Shown piece by piece: positions 43,442-51,949 of a stretch of 64,000 nucleotides of DNA. Origin of the DNA: Caulobacter radicis (lineage in GTDB: Bacteria > Pseudomonadota > Alphaproteobacteria > Caulobacterales > Caulobacteraceae). How positions within the stretch are numbered: the first letter of the stretch is position 1; every line of letters begins with the position of its first letter. The notes beneath the pieces are model-generated. The model saw only the letters and a program-made list of their open reading frames with translations. It did no database searches and was not told the origin of the DNA. Position numbers and translations under genes: made by a program. Location: assembly GCF_003094615.1 (NCBI RefSeq), contig NZ_QDKO01000013.1, forward strand, positions 34,839 to 98,838, read 5' to 3'.

Positions 43442-44749
43442 TCAGCCCTGCCGGAGCAGTTCGTCGAGATGCAAGGCGCCGGCCATGGCCCCGTCCTCGT
43501 CCCGAAAGACCGGCGCCAGGCCCTGCGCGGCGGCGGCGTAGGCCGGATCCTCCAGCACGGCCCTCAGCGCCGCGGCCGCGCCGCCGCGCTCGTAACGGTC
43601 GGGCCGAAGCCTGCGGCCGACGCCCAGCCGCCTCACTCGCCGGGCGTTGTCGTGCTGGTCGCCCAGGAACGGCGTCACCAGTTGGGGGCGTCCCGACCGC
43701 AGGGCCTGGGCGGTCGTGCCGATCCCGCCGTGATGGACGATGGCCGCGGCGCGGGGGAAGACCAGCGAATGGGGAGCGTAGGAACCGACGAACACGTCGC
43801 CTCCCCCCGTTCCCGCACCCGCCAACCGCTCGGCCTCCTCGGCGCCGGCCAGCAGCAGCGCCCGGCGACCGAGCACGCGCGCCGCCTCTAGGCTGGCGCG
43901 ATAGAAGTCGCCCGGCGCATGCACCGCGAAACTGCCCAGCGAGAACACGATCGGCGCCGGCCCCGCGTCGAGAAAGGCCGCCAGCGCGGGATCCAGCGCG
44001 GACTGCCCCCCGGCCTCGCTGTCGTAGGACGGAAAGCCGACGAGGGTCAGGCCGGGCGGGTGGTCGGGCTGCACGAGCCCGAAGACAGGCGAGTAGAGGC
44101 CGAGCACCGGCGCACCGTCGCCGTGGCCGCAATCGAACATGGCGTCGGCGCCCGCATGGGCGACGCCGAGCCTGCGGCCCAGATCCCGCAGGGGCTTCAG
44201 CGAGGCGGCGATCCGCCCGCGCACCAGTGCGCGGACGAACCGGTTCCATCCGATCGCCGCGGCCGAGCGCGGCGTGAAGACATAGGGCGCCGGCCCGGTC
44301 TCGGACGGATCGGTCGCCGACTGCATGAAGATCGGAGCCAGGGCCACGCGAACCAGCGGCAAGCCGAGCGCCCGGGCCGCCGGCGCCGCGCCGAAGACGA
44401 TGTTGTGCGCCACCACCATGTCGGCCCCCAGCGCCGCCGCGCGGACATCCTCGTAGGTCTCCGACAGGAAGGGCATCTGCAGGTCGCGCAGCAGGAAATC
44501 GGGGTCGCGGCTCATCCGCTCGAACACGTCGGCTATATCGAGACCCAGGCGCTCCTGGATCTGCCGGGTGCTGGGCCGCAGCGGGGCGAAAGCCAGGCCC
44601 TCGGCCTCGACCTTGGCGCGATGGTCCTCGTGGGTGGCCAGCAGAGGCGCATGGCCAAGACCTTTCAGGGCGAGCGCCAGGCCCAGGAACGGATGCAGAT
44701 CGCCTAGCGAGCCCGTCGTCGCCAGCACGATCCGTCGCCCCGCCGCCAT
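43442..44749 (-). CDS. Glycosyltransferase, UDP-glucuronosyl/sterol-glucosyltransferase type (GT1)
   Basis: The 435-residue protein starts RRIVLATTGSLGDLHPFLGL and has a second Rossmann domain with FSLGSFAVHAPGDFYRASLE. The nucleotide-sugar-binding block is HHGGIGTTAQALRSGRPQLV, then PFLGDQHDNARRV. GT-B fold, family 1 enzymes of this kind glycosylate small lipophilic acceptors such as sterols, macrolides or rhamnolipid precursors; the acceptor is unknown. I start it at MAAGRRIVLATT because the upstream extension is a basic, out-of-family segment. It is divergent from metZ. Confidence 0.85.
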   Translation of the reverse strand: MAAGRRIVLATTGSLGDLHPFLGLALALKGLGHAPLLATHEDHRAKVEAEGLAFAPLRPSTRQIQERLGLDIADVFERMSRDPDFLLRDLQMPFLSETYEDVRAAALGADMVVAHNIVFGAAPAARALGLPLVRVALAPIFMQSATDPSETGPAPYVFTPRSAAAIGWNRFVRALVRGRIAASLKPLRDLGRRLGVAHAGADAMFDCGHGDGAPVLGLYSPVFGLVQPDHPPGLTLVGFPSYDSEAGGQSALDPALAAFLDAGPAPIVFSLGSFAVHAPGDFYRASLEAARVLGRRALLLAGAEEAERLAGAGTGGGDVFVGSYAPHSLVFPRAAAIVHHGGIGTTAQALRSGRPQLVTPFLGDQHDNARRVRRLGVGRRLRPDRYERGGAAAALRAVLEDPAYAAAAQGLAPVFRDEDGAMAGALHLDELLRQG

Positions 44750-44867
44750 CCTCGCCCCCGCGCGCCGCTCCGCCGGATGGGAACCGCAACCGGCGCGCCG
44801 AGGCAAGGCCCGTCACCCCCGCCAGGCGACCTTTGCCGCCCCGGCGCTCGCCCGACGCGCTCGGACC

Positions 44868-44896
44868 GTGACGAAGCAGTGAAAGATCGCCTATAC
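44868..44896 (+). promoter_or_regulatory. Candidate sigma-70-type promoter of metZ
   Basis: GTGACG (44868-44873) and CTATAC (44891-44896) are spaced by exactly 17 bases. The predicted message has a ~55-base leader with an ACCGC/GCGGT hairpin (44899-44918). I saw no SAM riboswitch signature. Confidence 0.5.
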
Positions 44897-44958
44897 CCAC
44901 CGCGATTGCGTCGGCGGTAAGTTGCCGGCGCGGGCCTTTTCGTCGTCGGGAGTACGCC

Positions 44959-46143
44959 GTGTCCGAAGATCCGAAGAACTGGGACGTCGCCACCAAGCTG
45001 ATCCGTGGAGGGCTGGCCCGTTCGCCGTTCATGGAGACCGCCGAGGCGCTCTACCTGACCCAGGGCTTCACCTACGACAGCGCCGAGGGCGCCGACCGCC
45101 GGTTCTCGGGCGAGGACCCGGGCTTCGTCTATTCGCGGTTCAACAATCCGACCGTGAAGATGTTCGAGGACCGCCTGGCCCTGCTGGAGGGCGCCGAGGT
45201 CTGCCGCGCCACCGCCACCGGCATGGCCGCCGTCCACTCGGCGCTGATGGGCCTAGTGCGCGCCGGCGACCACGTGGTGGCCGGCAACGCCCTGTTCGGC
45301 TCGTGCCGCTGGCTGGTCGCCGAGTGGCTGCCGCGCTTCGGCGTCGAGACCACCTTCGTCGACGCCACCGACATCGAGGCCTGGGAAGCAGCGATCAAGC
45401 CCAACACCAAGGCCGTTCTGATCGAGACGCCCTCGAACCCGGTGCTGGCGATCACCGACATCCGCGCCGTCTCCGAACTGGCCCACGCCGTCGGCGCCAA
45501 GGTCATCGTCGACAACGTGTTCGCCACCCCGATCTTCCAGCAGCCGCTGGAGCTGGGCGCCGACGTCGTCGTCTACTCGGCCACCAAGCACATCGACGGC
45601 CAGGGCCGGGTGCTGGGCGGGGCGATCCTGACCACCGAGGCGATCAACGAGGAATTCTATCGCGACAGCATGCGCCACACCGGCCCTTCGCTGTCGCCGT
45701 TCAACGCCTGGGTGATGCTCAAGGGCCTGGAGACGCTGGACCTGCGCGTGCGTCGCCAGACCGACACCGCCGCCGCCCTGGCCGACGTCATGGCCGAGCA
45801 CAAGAAGGTGACGCGGGTGCTCTACCCGTTCCGCACCGACCATCCGGGCTACGAGGTCGCCAAGAAGCAGATGACCGGCGCCGGCACCGTGATCGCGCTG
45901 GACCTCGGCTCGCGCGAGGCGGCGTTCAAGTTCCTGAACGCGCTGGAGATCGTCGACATCTCCAACAACCTGGGCGACGCCAAGTCGATGGCCACCCACC
46001 CGCCGACCACGACCCATCGCTCCGTTCCGGAAGAGATGCGCCCCCTGCTGGGCGTCACCGAGGGCGGCGTGCGCCTGTCCGTGGGCCTGGAAAGCCTGTC
46101 CGACCTGACGCGAGACGTGACCCGTGCGCTCGACCAGGCGTGA
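44959..46143 (+). CDS. metZ: O-succinylhomoserine sulfhydrylase
   Basis: MetZ makes homocysteine directly from O-succinylhomoserine and sulfide in methionine synthesis. The 394-residue PLP enzyme has the family order: VYSRFNNPTVKMFEDRLALL, the cofactor pocket VIVDNVFATPIFQQPLELGA, and the PLP lysine in VVYSATKHIDGQGRVLGG. The C-terminal block GVTEGGVRLSVGLESLSDL is also present. The start is GTG. The last 20 bases overlap apaG, so the two are cotranscribed. Confidence 0.94.
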   Translation: MSEDPKNWDVATKLIRGGLARSPFMETAEALYLTQGFTYDSAEGADRRFSGEDPGFVYSRFNNPTVKMFEDRLALLEGAEVCRATATGMAAVHSALMGLVRAGDHVVAGNALFGSCRWLVAEWLPRFGVETTFVDATDIEAWEAAIKPNTKAVLIETPSNPVLAITDIRAVSELAHAVGAKVIVDNVFATPIFQQPLELGADVVVYSATKHIDGQGRVLGGAILTTEAINEEFYRDSMRHTGPSLSPFNAWVMLKGLETLDLRVRRQTDTAAALADVMAEHKKVTRVLYPFRTDHPGYEVAKKQMTGAGTVIALDLGSREAAFKFLNALEIVDISNNLGDAKSMATHPPTTTHRSVPEEMRPLLGVTEGGVRLSVGLESLSDLTRDVTRALDQA

Positions 46144-46588
46144 GTCCAGCCCGCCGCTGAAGCGGATCCGTCGGCGCCGCGGCCCCGACACCGGCATCTA
46201 TGAGGCCCGCACGCGCGACATCGTCGTGCGGGTCGCGCCCTGCTATCTGGCCGAGGAGTCCTCTCCCGAGCAGGGCCTGTACCTGTGGGCCTACACAGTC
46301 GAGATCGAGAACCACGGCGTCGAGACCGTGCACCTGGTCGCGCGCTGGTGGAAGGTCACCGACGCGATGAACCGCAGCAACGAGGTCGAGGGCTCGGGCG
46401 TGGTCGGCGAGCAGCCGGAACTGAAACCGCGCGAGGCCTTCCGTTACGTCTCCAACTGCCCGCTGCCGACGGCCTCGGGCACCATGGTCGGCCGCTACCA
46501 GATGGTCACCGAGGCCGGCGAGGCGTTCGACGCGCAGATCCCCGAGTTCTCGCTGCACCTGCCCGGCGCCTCGCGCCGGGTGAACTGA
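46124..46588 (+). CDS. apaG: ApaG-family protein
   Basis: The 154-residue protein is an ApaG single-domain beta-sandwich: DIVVRVAPCYLAEESSPEQG, then YTVEIENHGVETVHLVARWW, EGSGVVGEQPELKP, and ASGTMVGRYQMVTEAGE. It carries a ~25-residue basic N-terminal extension compared with the ~125-residue family norm, read from a GTG at 46124 that overlaps metZ. ApaG is linked to Co2+/Mg2+ resistance and Ap4A in enterobacteria; the molecular role is unsettled. Confidence 0.92.
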   Translation: MRSTRRESSPPLKRIRRRRGPDTGIYEARTRDIVVRVAPCYLAEESSPEQGLYLWAYTVEIENHGVETVHLVARWWKVTDAMNRSNEVEGSGVVGEQPELKPREAFRYVSNCPLPTASGTMVGRYQMVTEAGEAFDAQIPEFSLHLPGASRRVN

Positions 46589-46664
46589 CGGCACGATCGC
46601 GTTTCCGAAAACGCAACCTTGAGATAGTACGTCATCGTTCGCGAACCTGCGGGGGAACCGAGCG

Positions 46665-47303
46665 ATGACGTCCTACACCATCCAGATCTGGAACCAGTCC
46701 CAGGCCGCCAAGAGCTACGTGCTCTTCCTGCGGCAGCCGGAACTCACCGCCAACGGGGGCTCGCCCCAGGCCTACACCAACGCCTGGGCGACCTTTCCCG
46801 GCGTCACCAACGGCGGCTTCGACCGCATCACCTTCGACGAGACCGTCTACGCCTACTGGAGCCATCCGCCGGTGGGCGGCCAGATGCTCAGCGGCGGCGT
46901 GATGCAGGTCAGCGCCCAGACCCAGGACACGGTCGCCTTCAGCGGCGGCTCGCCAACCGGCTTCACCACGCTCACCAGCCCGGGCACGGCCCAGCCCGGG
47001 TCGTTCGCGATCGTCACGGGCTCGGACTTCACGCCGGCCAGCGGCTACGTGCTGGGCATGGCCCGCATCGCCGGCACGCCGATCCCCGTGCCCACGACGA
47101 CCTTCCCCGCCCTGCCGAACACGATCACCAACATCAGGCCGATCCACACCTACTATGTCGCCGAGGGGGCCTATGCGCCCGGCGAGGTGATCGACGCGGC
47201 CCAGCTCACCGCCAGCGCTGAGATCGACTTCACCGGAAGGCCCCAGACCACCGCCACGGTCATCCAGCAGGCGAACGGAACCTTCTCGGTGACCTACAGC
47301 TGA
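46665..47303 (+). CDS. RhiA-like protein of unknown function
   Basis: The 212-residue protein has no signal peptide and is predicted to be mostly beta-strand: YTIQIWNQSQAAKSYVLFLR at the start, YVLGMARIAGTPIPVPTTTF in the middle, and HTYYVAEGAYAPGEVIDAAQ, then FTGRPQTTATVIQQ near the end. This pattern recalls the RhiA protein of rhizobial rhizosphere genes, with which I place it tentatively. The activity is unknown. A shorter gene with a similar opening follows at 47398. Confidence 0.6.
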   Translation: MTSYTIQIWNQSQAAKSYVLFLRQPELTANGGSPQAYTNAWATFPGVTNGGFDRITFDETVYAYWSHPPVGGQMLSGGVMQVSAQTQDTVAFSGGSPTGFTTLTSPGTAQPGSFAIVTGSDFTPASGYVLGMARIAGTPIPVPTTTFPALPNTITNIRPIHTYYVAEGAYAPGEVIDAAQLTASAEIDFTGRPQTTATVIQQANGTFSVTYS

Positions 47304-47397
47304 CGGCTGCGCCGAACGGCGCCGTTGCCAAGTAACAATGTTACGCGTTTACTTCCCCCAGCGGCGCGAGACCGCGAACACATAGGGAGGTTGCGGC

Positions 47398-47685
47398 GTG
47401 GCCGACTACGAGCTCACCCTCATCAACCAGAGCGACGACGTCCAGAACTCGACGGTCGTGGTGTTTCAGAAGGCCCCGACCAGGCCGGTGAGCCTGGCGC
47501 GGTCGATCCCGCCGGGCGGCTCGTCGAAGATCAGCTTCAACAATCTCGAACCCAGCGCCCAGGCCTATCTGGTGCTGGGCGAGCGGCCGCACCTCGACAG
47601 CGGCGGCCCGCCGGCCGGCTCGGTGCGGCTGGATCTGGACCTGACGCACGAATACGTCATCCGACGGCCGGAAGGACGGCACTGA
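47398..47685 (+). CDS. Small beta-rich protein related to its upstream neighbour
   Basis: The 95-residue protein starts at a GTG and opens YELTLINQSDDVQNSTVVVF, then QKAP. This parallels YTIQIWNQSQAAKSYVLFLR-QP of the gene at 46665. The rest (IPPGGSSKISFNNLEPSAQA) matches a small beta-sandwich. No signal peptide or known family is seen. It is probably cotranscribed with the upstream gene or driven from the 94-base gap, which contains two perfect palindromes. Confidence 0.6.
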   Translation: MADYELTLINQSDDVQNSTVVVFQKAPTRPVSLARSIPPGGSSKISFNNLEPSAQAYLVLGERPHLDSGGPPAGSVRLDLDLTHEYVIRRPEGRH

Positions 47686-47693
47686 CGGGGAAG

Positions 47694-47893
47694 ACCCCCT
47701 CAGTCGCTTCGCGACAGCTCCCCCAAAAGGGGAGCATCTTTCGCTCGGCGCCCGCCGAGATCCTCCCCCTCTGGGGGAGGTGGCCCGAAGGGCCGGAGGG
47801 GGGACGTTTTCAGCTTTCTAGGCGCGGGGAAGTTCGCAATCACTCCCCCCACCGATCGCTGCGCGATCGCCTCCCCCACAGGGGGAGGTTCCT
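47694..47893. repeat. GC-rich palindromic intergenic repeats, family A, copy 4 (composite)
   Basis: This is the longest example. A CTCAGTCGCTTCGCGACAG-CTCCCC unit like copy 3 is followed by a CCTCCCCC-N3-GGGGGAGG hairpin. A reversed CCGATCGCTGCGCGATCGC core and a final CCTCCCCC-N3-GGGGGAGG hairpin, like copies 1, 2 and 5, complete it. It fills the gap between two converging genes. Confidence 0.82.
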
Positions 47894-47899
47894 CGTGCC

Positions 47900-48808
47900 T
47901 TAGGCCTCGCCGTTCGGCTCCAGCGCGTAGACGCGCGAGCAGTATTCGCAGGTCACGTGGATCTTGCCGTCCGGCTCGATCATCTCGGCCTTCTCTTCGG
48001 GCGAGAAGGATTGCAGCACCACGCCGATCCGCTCTTCCGAACAACGGCAGAAGGCGCGCAGCGGCTTCTCGTCGATCAGGCGTACGCCGTCCTCGTTGAA
48101 CAGGCGCCACAGCAGGGTGGTGGTCGGCACGGTCGGGTCGATCAGTTCGTCCTCGCCCGTGGTCTCGAACAGCGCCTGGGCGTGGTTCCAGGCTTCCTTG
48201 GTCTCGCCGCGCGTCTCGTCGCCGGCGATGGTCTGGATCAGGATGCCGCCGGCGCGCCAGGTCAGGCCCTCGCCGGTGTCGACCTGGCCGACGGCCAGGC
48301 GCACGCGGGTCGGGATCTGCTCGGACTGCATGAAGTATTGCTCGGCGCACAGGGCCAGACTCTCGCCCTCGATGGCGGTGACGCCCTGGTAGCGCTCCAT
48401 GTCCTGGCCCTGGTCGAGGGTCATGATGAACACGCCGCCGCCCAGCAGGGTCTTGGCGCCGGGACGCGCGAAGCCCTCCGAGACGGCCGCGACCTCGTCG
48501 GGGTCGAACCGGCAATAGCCGCGCAGGCCGCCGGTGGTGTCGTAGTCGACAACCACGTAGCGCACCGGGCCGTCGCCCTGGGCCTGGACGATCAGGCGGC
48601 CCTCGAATTTCAGGCTCGAGCCGACCAGGGCGGCCAGCGCGCAGGCCTCGCCCAGCAGGTTGGCCACGGGCTCGGGATAGGAATGGCGGGTCAGCACCTC
48701 GTTGACCGCCTCGCCCAGCCGCACCACGCGGCCGCGCACGGGCAGGCCTTCGATCTGGAAGGCGGAAACGAGGTCGTCGGACAGGATCTGGGGGGCGGCG
48801 TCGGTCAT
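47900..48808 (-). CDS. hslO: Hsp33 redox-regulated holdase chaperone
   Basis: Hsp33 is inactive when reduced and becomes a holdase under oxidative stress. The 302-residue protein has the N-terminal domain (AFQIEGLPVRGRVVRLGEAV) and the C-terminal zinc switch with FCRCSEERI and TCEYCSRVY, the CxC plus CxxC pattern. The ATG at 48808 (MTDAAPQILSDDLVSAF) is preferred over a much longer open frame running through a repeat element. Confidence 0.95.
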   Translation of the reverse strand: MTDAAPQILSDDLVSAFQIEGLPVRGRVVRLGEAVNEVLTRHSYPEPVANLLGEACALAALVGSSLKFEGRLIVQAQGDGPVRYVVVDYDTTGGLRGYCRFDPDEVAAVSEGFARPGAKTLLGGGVFIMTLDQGQDMERYQGVTAIEGESLALCAEQYFMQSEQIPTRVRLAVGQVDTGEGLTWRAGGILIQTIAGDETRGETKEAWNHAQALFETTGEDELIDPTVPTTTLLWRLFNEDGVRLIDEKPLRAFCRCSEERIGVVLQSFSPEEKAEMIEPDGKIHVTCEYCSRVYALEPNGEA

Positions 48809-48861
48809 GGGGCGGTTAGATAGGCGCTTCCACGAAAAATGCGAGGGGGGCGCCTGTTTGG

Positions 48862-48994
48862 AGGAACCTCCCCCCGTGGGGGAGGTGATCGCAAAGCGAT
48901 CGGTGGGGGGAGTGTTCGGGAAGCCAGCCACCGCCCCGGAAGCTGAAAAACGTCCCCCCACCGGCCTTCGGCCGCCTCCCCCAGAGGGGGAGGG
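48862..48994. repeat. GC-rich palindromic intergenic repeat, family A, copy 5
   Basis: It has the same plan as copy 2: GGAACCTCCCCCC, a GTG-centred hairpin, the GTGATCGCAAAGCGATCGG core, a ~60-base spacer containing GGAAGCTGAAAA, then CCACCGGCCTTCGGCCGCC and a closing CCTCCCCC-N3-GGGGGAGG hairpin. It lies between hslO and the amidohydrolase gene. Confidence 0.87.
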
Positions 48995-49002
48995 TCTTAC
49001 CC

Positions 49003-50307
49003 TTACTTCTTCGCCAGGTAATCCAGGGCCATGAACACCTCGGCCTTCACGCCGGTCTCCAGCACCGCCTCGTCGATGTCGAAATAGGGCGAGTGGTTGG
49101 CTGGCGCGCCGGCGGCGGGGACGTCGACCTTGCGGCCGCCCAGCTGGACAAACACCGCCGGGATCTTCTGGCCGTAGAGCGAGAAGTCCTCGGCGCCGGT
49201 GACCAGGGCGGCCTGGTCGTCGACCTTGCCGGGCGAGGCCTTCTCCAGCGAGGCCTTCACCCACTTCGACAGGGCCGCGTCGTTCCAGGTGACCGGATAG
49301 GGCTGGGTGAACACCGCCTCGGCCTTGGCGCCGTAACGGTCGCCGATGGCGGTTACGGCCTTCTGGGTCTTGGCGATCACCTCGGCCTTACGCTCGGGCG
49401 TGAAGGTGCGCAGGGTGCCGCTCATCACCAGGTCTTCGGGGATGATGTTGTTGCGCACGCCCATGTTGATGGTGGCGATGGTCAGCACCGTCGGCGAGGT
49501 CCCGACATCGATCTGGCGGGCGGCGATCTGGTTCAGGGCCTGGACGATGTCGGCCGAGATGCTGGCCATGTCGATGCCGGCCCAGGGCCGCGCGCCGTGG
49601 GTCTGCTTGCCCTTGACGGTAATGGTGAGGCGGTCGGCGCCGGCGTAGAAGCCTTCGGGGCGGTAGTTCAGGGCGTGGGCGTCGCCGGGGCCGATATGCA
49701 GGCCGAAGATGGCGTCGACCTTGGGATTGTCGAGCGCGCCGTCGGCGATCATCAGCTTGGCGCCGCCCTCGTCGCCGGCCTGGGGCCCCTCTTCGGCCGG
49801 CTGGAAGACGAAGACCACCGTGCCGGCGATGTCGTTCTTCATGCCCGCCAGCACGGTCGCGGCGCCCAGCAGCATGGCCACGTGGGTGTCGTGGCCGCAG
49901 GCGTGCATCACCGGGACGGTCTTGCCCTCCCAGGTGGCGGTGGCCTTGGACGCGAACGGCAGGCCGGTCTTTTCCAGCACCGGCAGGGCGTCCATGTCGG
50001 CGCGCAGGGCCACGACCTTGCCGGGCTTGCCGCCCTTCAGCACGCCCACGACGCCGGTCTTGCCGACGCCCTCGCGGACCTCCAGGCCCAGGGCCTTCAG
50101 CTCCTTGGCCACCAGGGCGGCGGTGCGGACTTCCTGGTTGCCCAGCTCGGGATGCTCGTGGACGTCGCGCCGCCAGGCCACGACCTTGGGCTGGGCCGCC
50201 TTGGCCGCCGCCTCGACCTTCGCCGCGGAGGGCGCGGCCAGCGCGGGGACGGACATGGCGCTCGCCGCCATCAGGGCCAGTACCGAAACCTTCGCGCGCA
50301 CGCCCAT
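49003..50307 (-). CDS. Exported M20-family amidohydrolase (hippurate-hydrolase-like)
   Basis: The 434-residue precursor has a signal peptide (to about residue 24, ending PALA). The M20D metal-site blocks are HACGHDTHVAMLLGAATVLA, FQPAEEGPQAGDEGGAKLM, GLHIGPGDAHALNYRPEGFY and ALVTGAEDFSLYGQKIPAVF. A dimerisation domain with HGARPWAGIDMASISADIVQ is also present. These enzymes cleave amide bonds of N-acyl amino acids or small peptides. It probably acts in the periplasm. Confidence 0.92.
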   Translation of the reverse strand: MGVRAKVSVLALMAASAMSVPALAAPSAAKVEAAAKAAQPKVVAWRRDVHEHPELGNQEVRTAALVAKELKALGLEVREGVGKTGVVGVLKGGKPGKVVALRADMDALPVLEKTGLPFASKATATWEGKTVPVMHACGHDTHVAMLLGAATVLAGMKNDIAGTVVFVFQPAEEGPQAGDEGGAKLMIADGALDNPKVDAIFGLHIGPGDAHALNYRPEGFYAGADRLTITVKGKQTHGARPWAGIDMASISADIVQALNQIAARQIDVGTSPTVLTIATINMGVRNNIIPEDLVMSGTLRTFTPERKAEVIAKTQKAVTAIGDRYGAKAEAVFTQPYPVTWNDAALSKWVKASLEKASPGKVDDQAALVTGAEDFSLYGQKIPAVFVQLGGRKVDVPAAGAPANHSPYFDIDEAVLETGVKAEVFMALDYLAKK

Positions 50308-50428
50308 TCCCGACTCCTTGAGAAGACTTTGCGGGCGAGCTTGGCGGTTCCTGGGACCGGGTCAAGGGCGGCGGCGCTTTACCTAAGGAACGGCTTTGCA
50401 GAACCGTCGTGAAGACTAAGCTTCGTCC

Positions 50429-51163
50429 ATGACCGAGCCTGCATCCGACTCCCCAACCTTCGACTCGAAAGACGACGGCGAGGCGCTGGATCCCAGTTCC
50501 GGCGTCATTCGCCCCCGCCACGCCGCCACACTGATCGTGGTGCGCGACGACGGCCCCGCCCCGCGGGTGCTGATGGGCCGGCGAAGCCGCGGCCACGCCT
50601 TCATGGCCAGCAAGTGGGTGTTTCCGGGCGGCCGGGTCGATCGCGGCGACTATGGCGCGCCGTCGGCCACGGAGCTGGATCCCGAGGTCGCCGCGCGGCT
50701 GGCCGCCGAGCCTCGCCACCCTTCCCCCGCCCGCCTGGCTCGCGCCCTGGCCCTGGCGGCCGTGCGCGAGACCTTCGAGGAGACCGGCCTGCTGCTGGCC
50801 AAGGCCGCGCCGGCGCGGCCCGGAGCCGGCGCCTGGCGGCCGTTCCTGGCCCAGGGCGCCCTGCCCGACCTGTCGCCGCTGAGCTTCGTGGCCCGCGCCA
50901 TCACCCCGCCCTATCGCCCGCGCCGCTTCGACGCCCGCTTCTTCATGGCCCCGGCCAGCGCCCTGCTGAGCCTGGAACGCCAGCCCGACTGCGGCGAGCT
51001 GGACGAAATCGCCTGGGTGACCTTCGAAGAGACCCGCGACCTTGATCTGCCCAGCATCACCCGCATGGTGCTGCGCGAGACGGCCCAGCGCCTGAAGGAC
51101 CCCGGCCGCCCCGCCCCGTTCATGCGCTTCCTGCGCGGCAACGCCGTGATGACGGAGCTTTAG
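50429..51163 (+). CDS. Nudix hydrolase
   Basis: The 244-residue protein starts with an acidic N-terminus, then HAATLIVVRDDGPAPRVLMG, WVFPGGRVDRGDYG and the Nudix core AAVRETFEETGLLLAK (RExxEExG). The long gap between the GG and RE parts resembles the NUDT19/CoA-diphosphatase-like subgroup. The substrate is unknown. A DUF6265-like gene begins 3 bases after the stop, so they form an operon. Confidence 0.85.
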   Translation: MTEPASDSPTFDSKDDGEALDPSSGVIRPRHAATLIVVRDDGPAPRVLMGRRSRGHAFMASKWVFPGGRVDRGDYGAPSATELDPEVAARLAAEPRHPSPARLARALALAAVRETFEETGLLLAKAAPARPGAGAWRPFLAQGALPDLSPLSFVARAITPPYRPRRFDARFFMAPASALLSLERQPDCGELDEIAWVTFEETRDLDLPSITRMVLRETAQRLKDPGRPAPFMRFLRGNAVMTEL

Positions 51164-51166
51164 GCC

Positions 51167-51610
51167 ATGCTCGCCCTCATCCTCGCCTTGCAGGCCGCGC
51201 CGGCGCCGGCCATCGACCAGGCCGCCTTCCTGGCCGGCTGCTGGAAGCAGGAGCGCCCGAACGGCGTCGTCGAGGAGCAGTGGCTGGCGCCCGGCGGCGG
51301 CCTGATGCTGGGCATGAGCCGCACGGTGCGCGACGGCACGGTCCGCACCTACGAGTTCACGCGGATCCAGGAGGCCGACGGTCGACTCACCTTCTTCGCC
51401 ATGCCCTCGGGCCAGGCGCCGGCCGCCTTTCCGCTGAAGAGCGCTGGGCCGGGCGAGCTGGTGTTCGAGAATCCCGGCCACGACTTCCCCCAGCGCGTGA
51501 TCTACAAAAGCCAAGGCGTGGACGGCCTGCTGGGCCGGATCGAGGGCGAAATCGGCGGCCAGGCGCGGTCCGTGGATTTCCCCTACAAACGATGTTCAGG
51601 CGCCGATTGA
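51167..51610 (+). CDS. DUF6265-like exported protein
   Basis: The 147-residue protein has a short N-terminal hydrophobic segment that may be a signal (MLALILALQAAPAPA). FLAGCWKQERPNGVVEEQWL, then GGGLMLGMSRTVRDG and FENPGHDFPQRVIYKSQG follow, the lipocalin-like pattern of DUF6265. The role is unknown. It is cotranscribed with the Nudix gene. The rpmG -35 region overlaps its stop codon. Confidence 0.78.
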   Translation: MLALILALQAAPAPAIDQAAFLAGCWKQERPNGVVEEQWLAPGGGLMLGMSRTVRDGTVRTYEFTRIQEADGRLTFFAMPSGQAPAAFPLKSAGPGELVFENPGHDFPQRVIYKSQGVDGLLGRIEGEIGGQARSVDFPYKRCSGAD

Positions 51611-51634
51611 CTTTGGCCCGTTCATGAGTATGTT
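51607..51634 (+). promoter_or_regulatory. Candidate promoter of rpmG
   Basis: TTGACT (51607-51612) and TATGTT (51629-51634) are spaced by 16 bases. They lie about 60 bases before the rpmG ATG and overlap the end of the upstream gene. Confidence 0.55.
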
Positions 51635-51691
51635 CCGCGCCTCTCATTTCGACCGCGCGGGGACCTGCGCGACCACCGCAGGGATTCGACC

Positions 51692-51859
51692 ATGGCCAAA
51701 CCGGCTTCGATCAAGATCCGCCTGAATTCGACGGCGGACACCGGCTTCTTCTACGTCACCAAGAAGAACGCCCGCACCAAGACCGAGAAGATGGTGCTGA
51801 AGAAGTACGACCCGGTCGTGCGCAAGCACGTCGAATTCCGCGAAGGCAAGATCAAGTAA
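51692..51859 (+). CDS. rpmG: 50S ribosomal protein L33
   Basis: A 55-residue open frame reads [20 protein letters not shown], then [20 protein letters not shown] and [15 protein letters not shown]. This is the bacterial L33 type without the zinc cysteines, as is usual in alphaproteobacteria. It is a structural protein of the large ribosomal subunit near the E site. It has its own promoter-like sequence and a strong terminator 30 bases downstream, so it is monocistronic. Confidence 0.97.
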   Translation: MAKPASIKIRLNSTADTGFFYVTKKNARTKTEKMVLKKYDPVVRKHVEFREGKIK

Positions 51860-51890
51860 GATCGCCTCGTCGCACCGACGATTCTCGAAA

Positions 51891-51918
51891 ACGCCCGGCG
51901 GCAACGTCGGGCGTTTTT
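51891..51918 (+). terminator. Rho-independent terminator of rpmG
   Basis: ACGCCCG pairs with CGGGCGT (51891-51897 with 51908-51914), with an inner CG/CG extension around GCAA. It is followed by TTTTGTTTTT. Confidence 0.9.
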
Positions 51919-51949
51919 GTTTTTCCGGTCCCTGGAATAGGTTCATCGC

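Noticed and set aside
44868..44958. SAM-II riboswitch before metZ
   Set aside because: The leader is short, and the conserved GTGATTT, GCTTGC and AAA-CGCTAAAG-type segments of SAM-II are not visible.
46599..46614. Terminator after apaG (GCGTTT-CCGA-AAACGC)
   Set aside because: The stem is only 6 bp, half of it A-T, and no T-run follows.
48809..49264. Extension of Hsp33 upstream through the repeat region
   Set aside because: The added residues translate a palindromic repeat and have no family counterpart. The ATG at 48808 begins the conserved domain at normal length.
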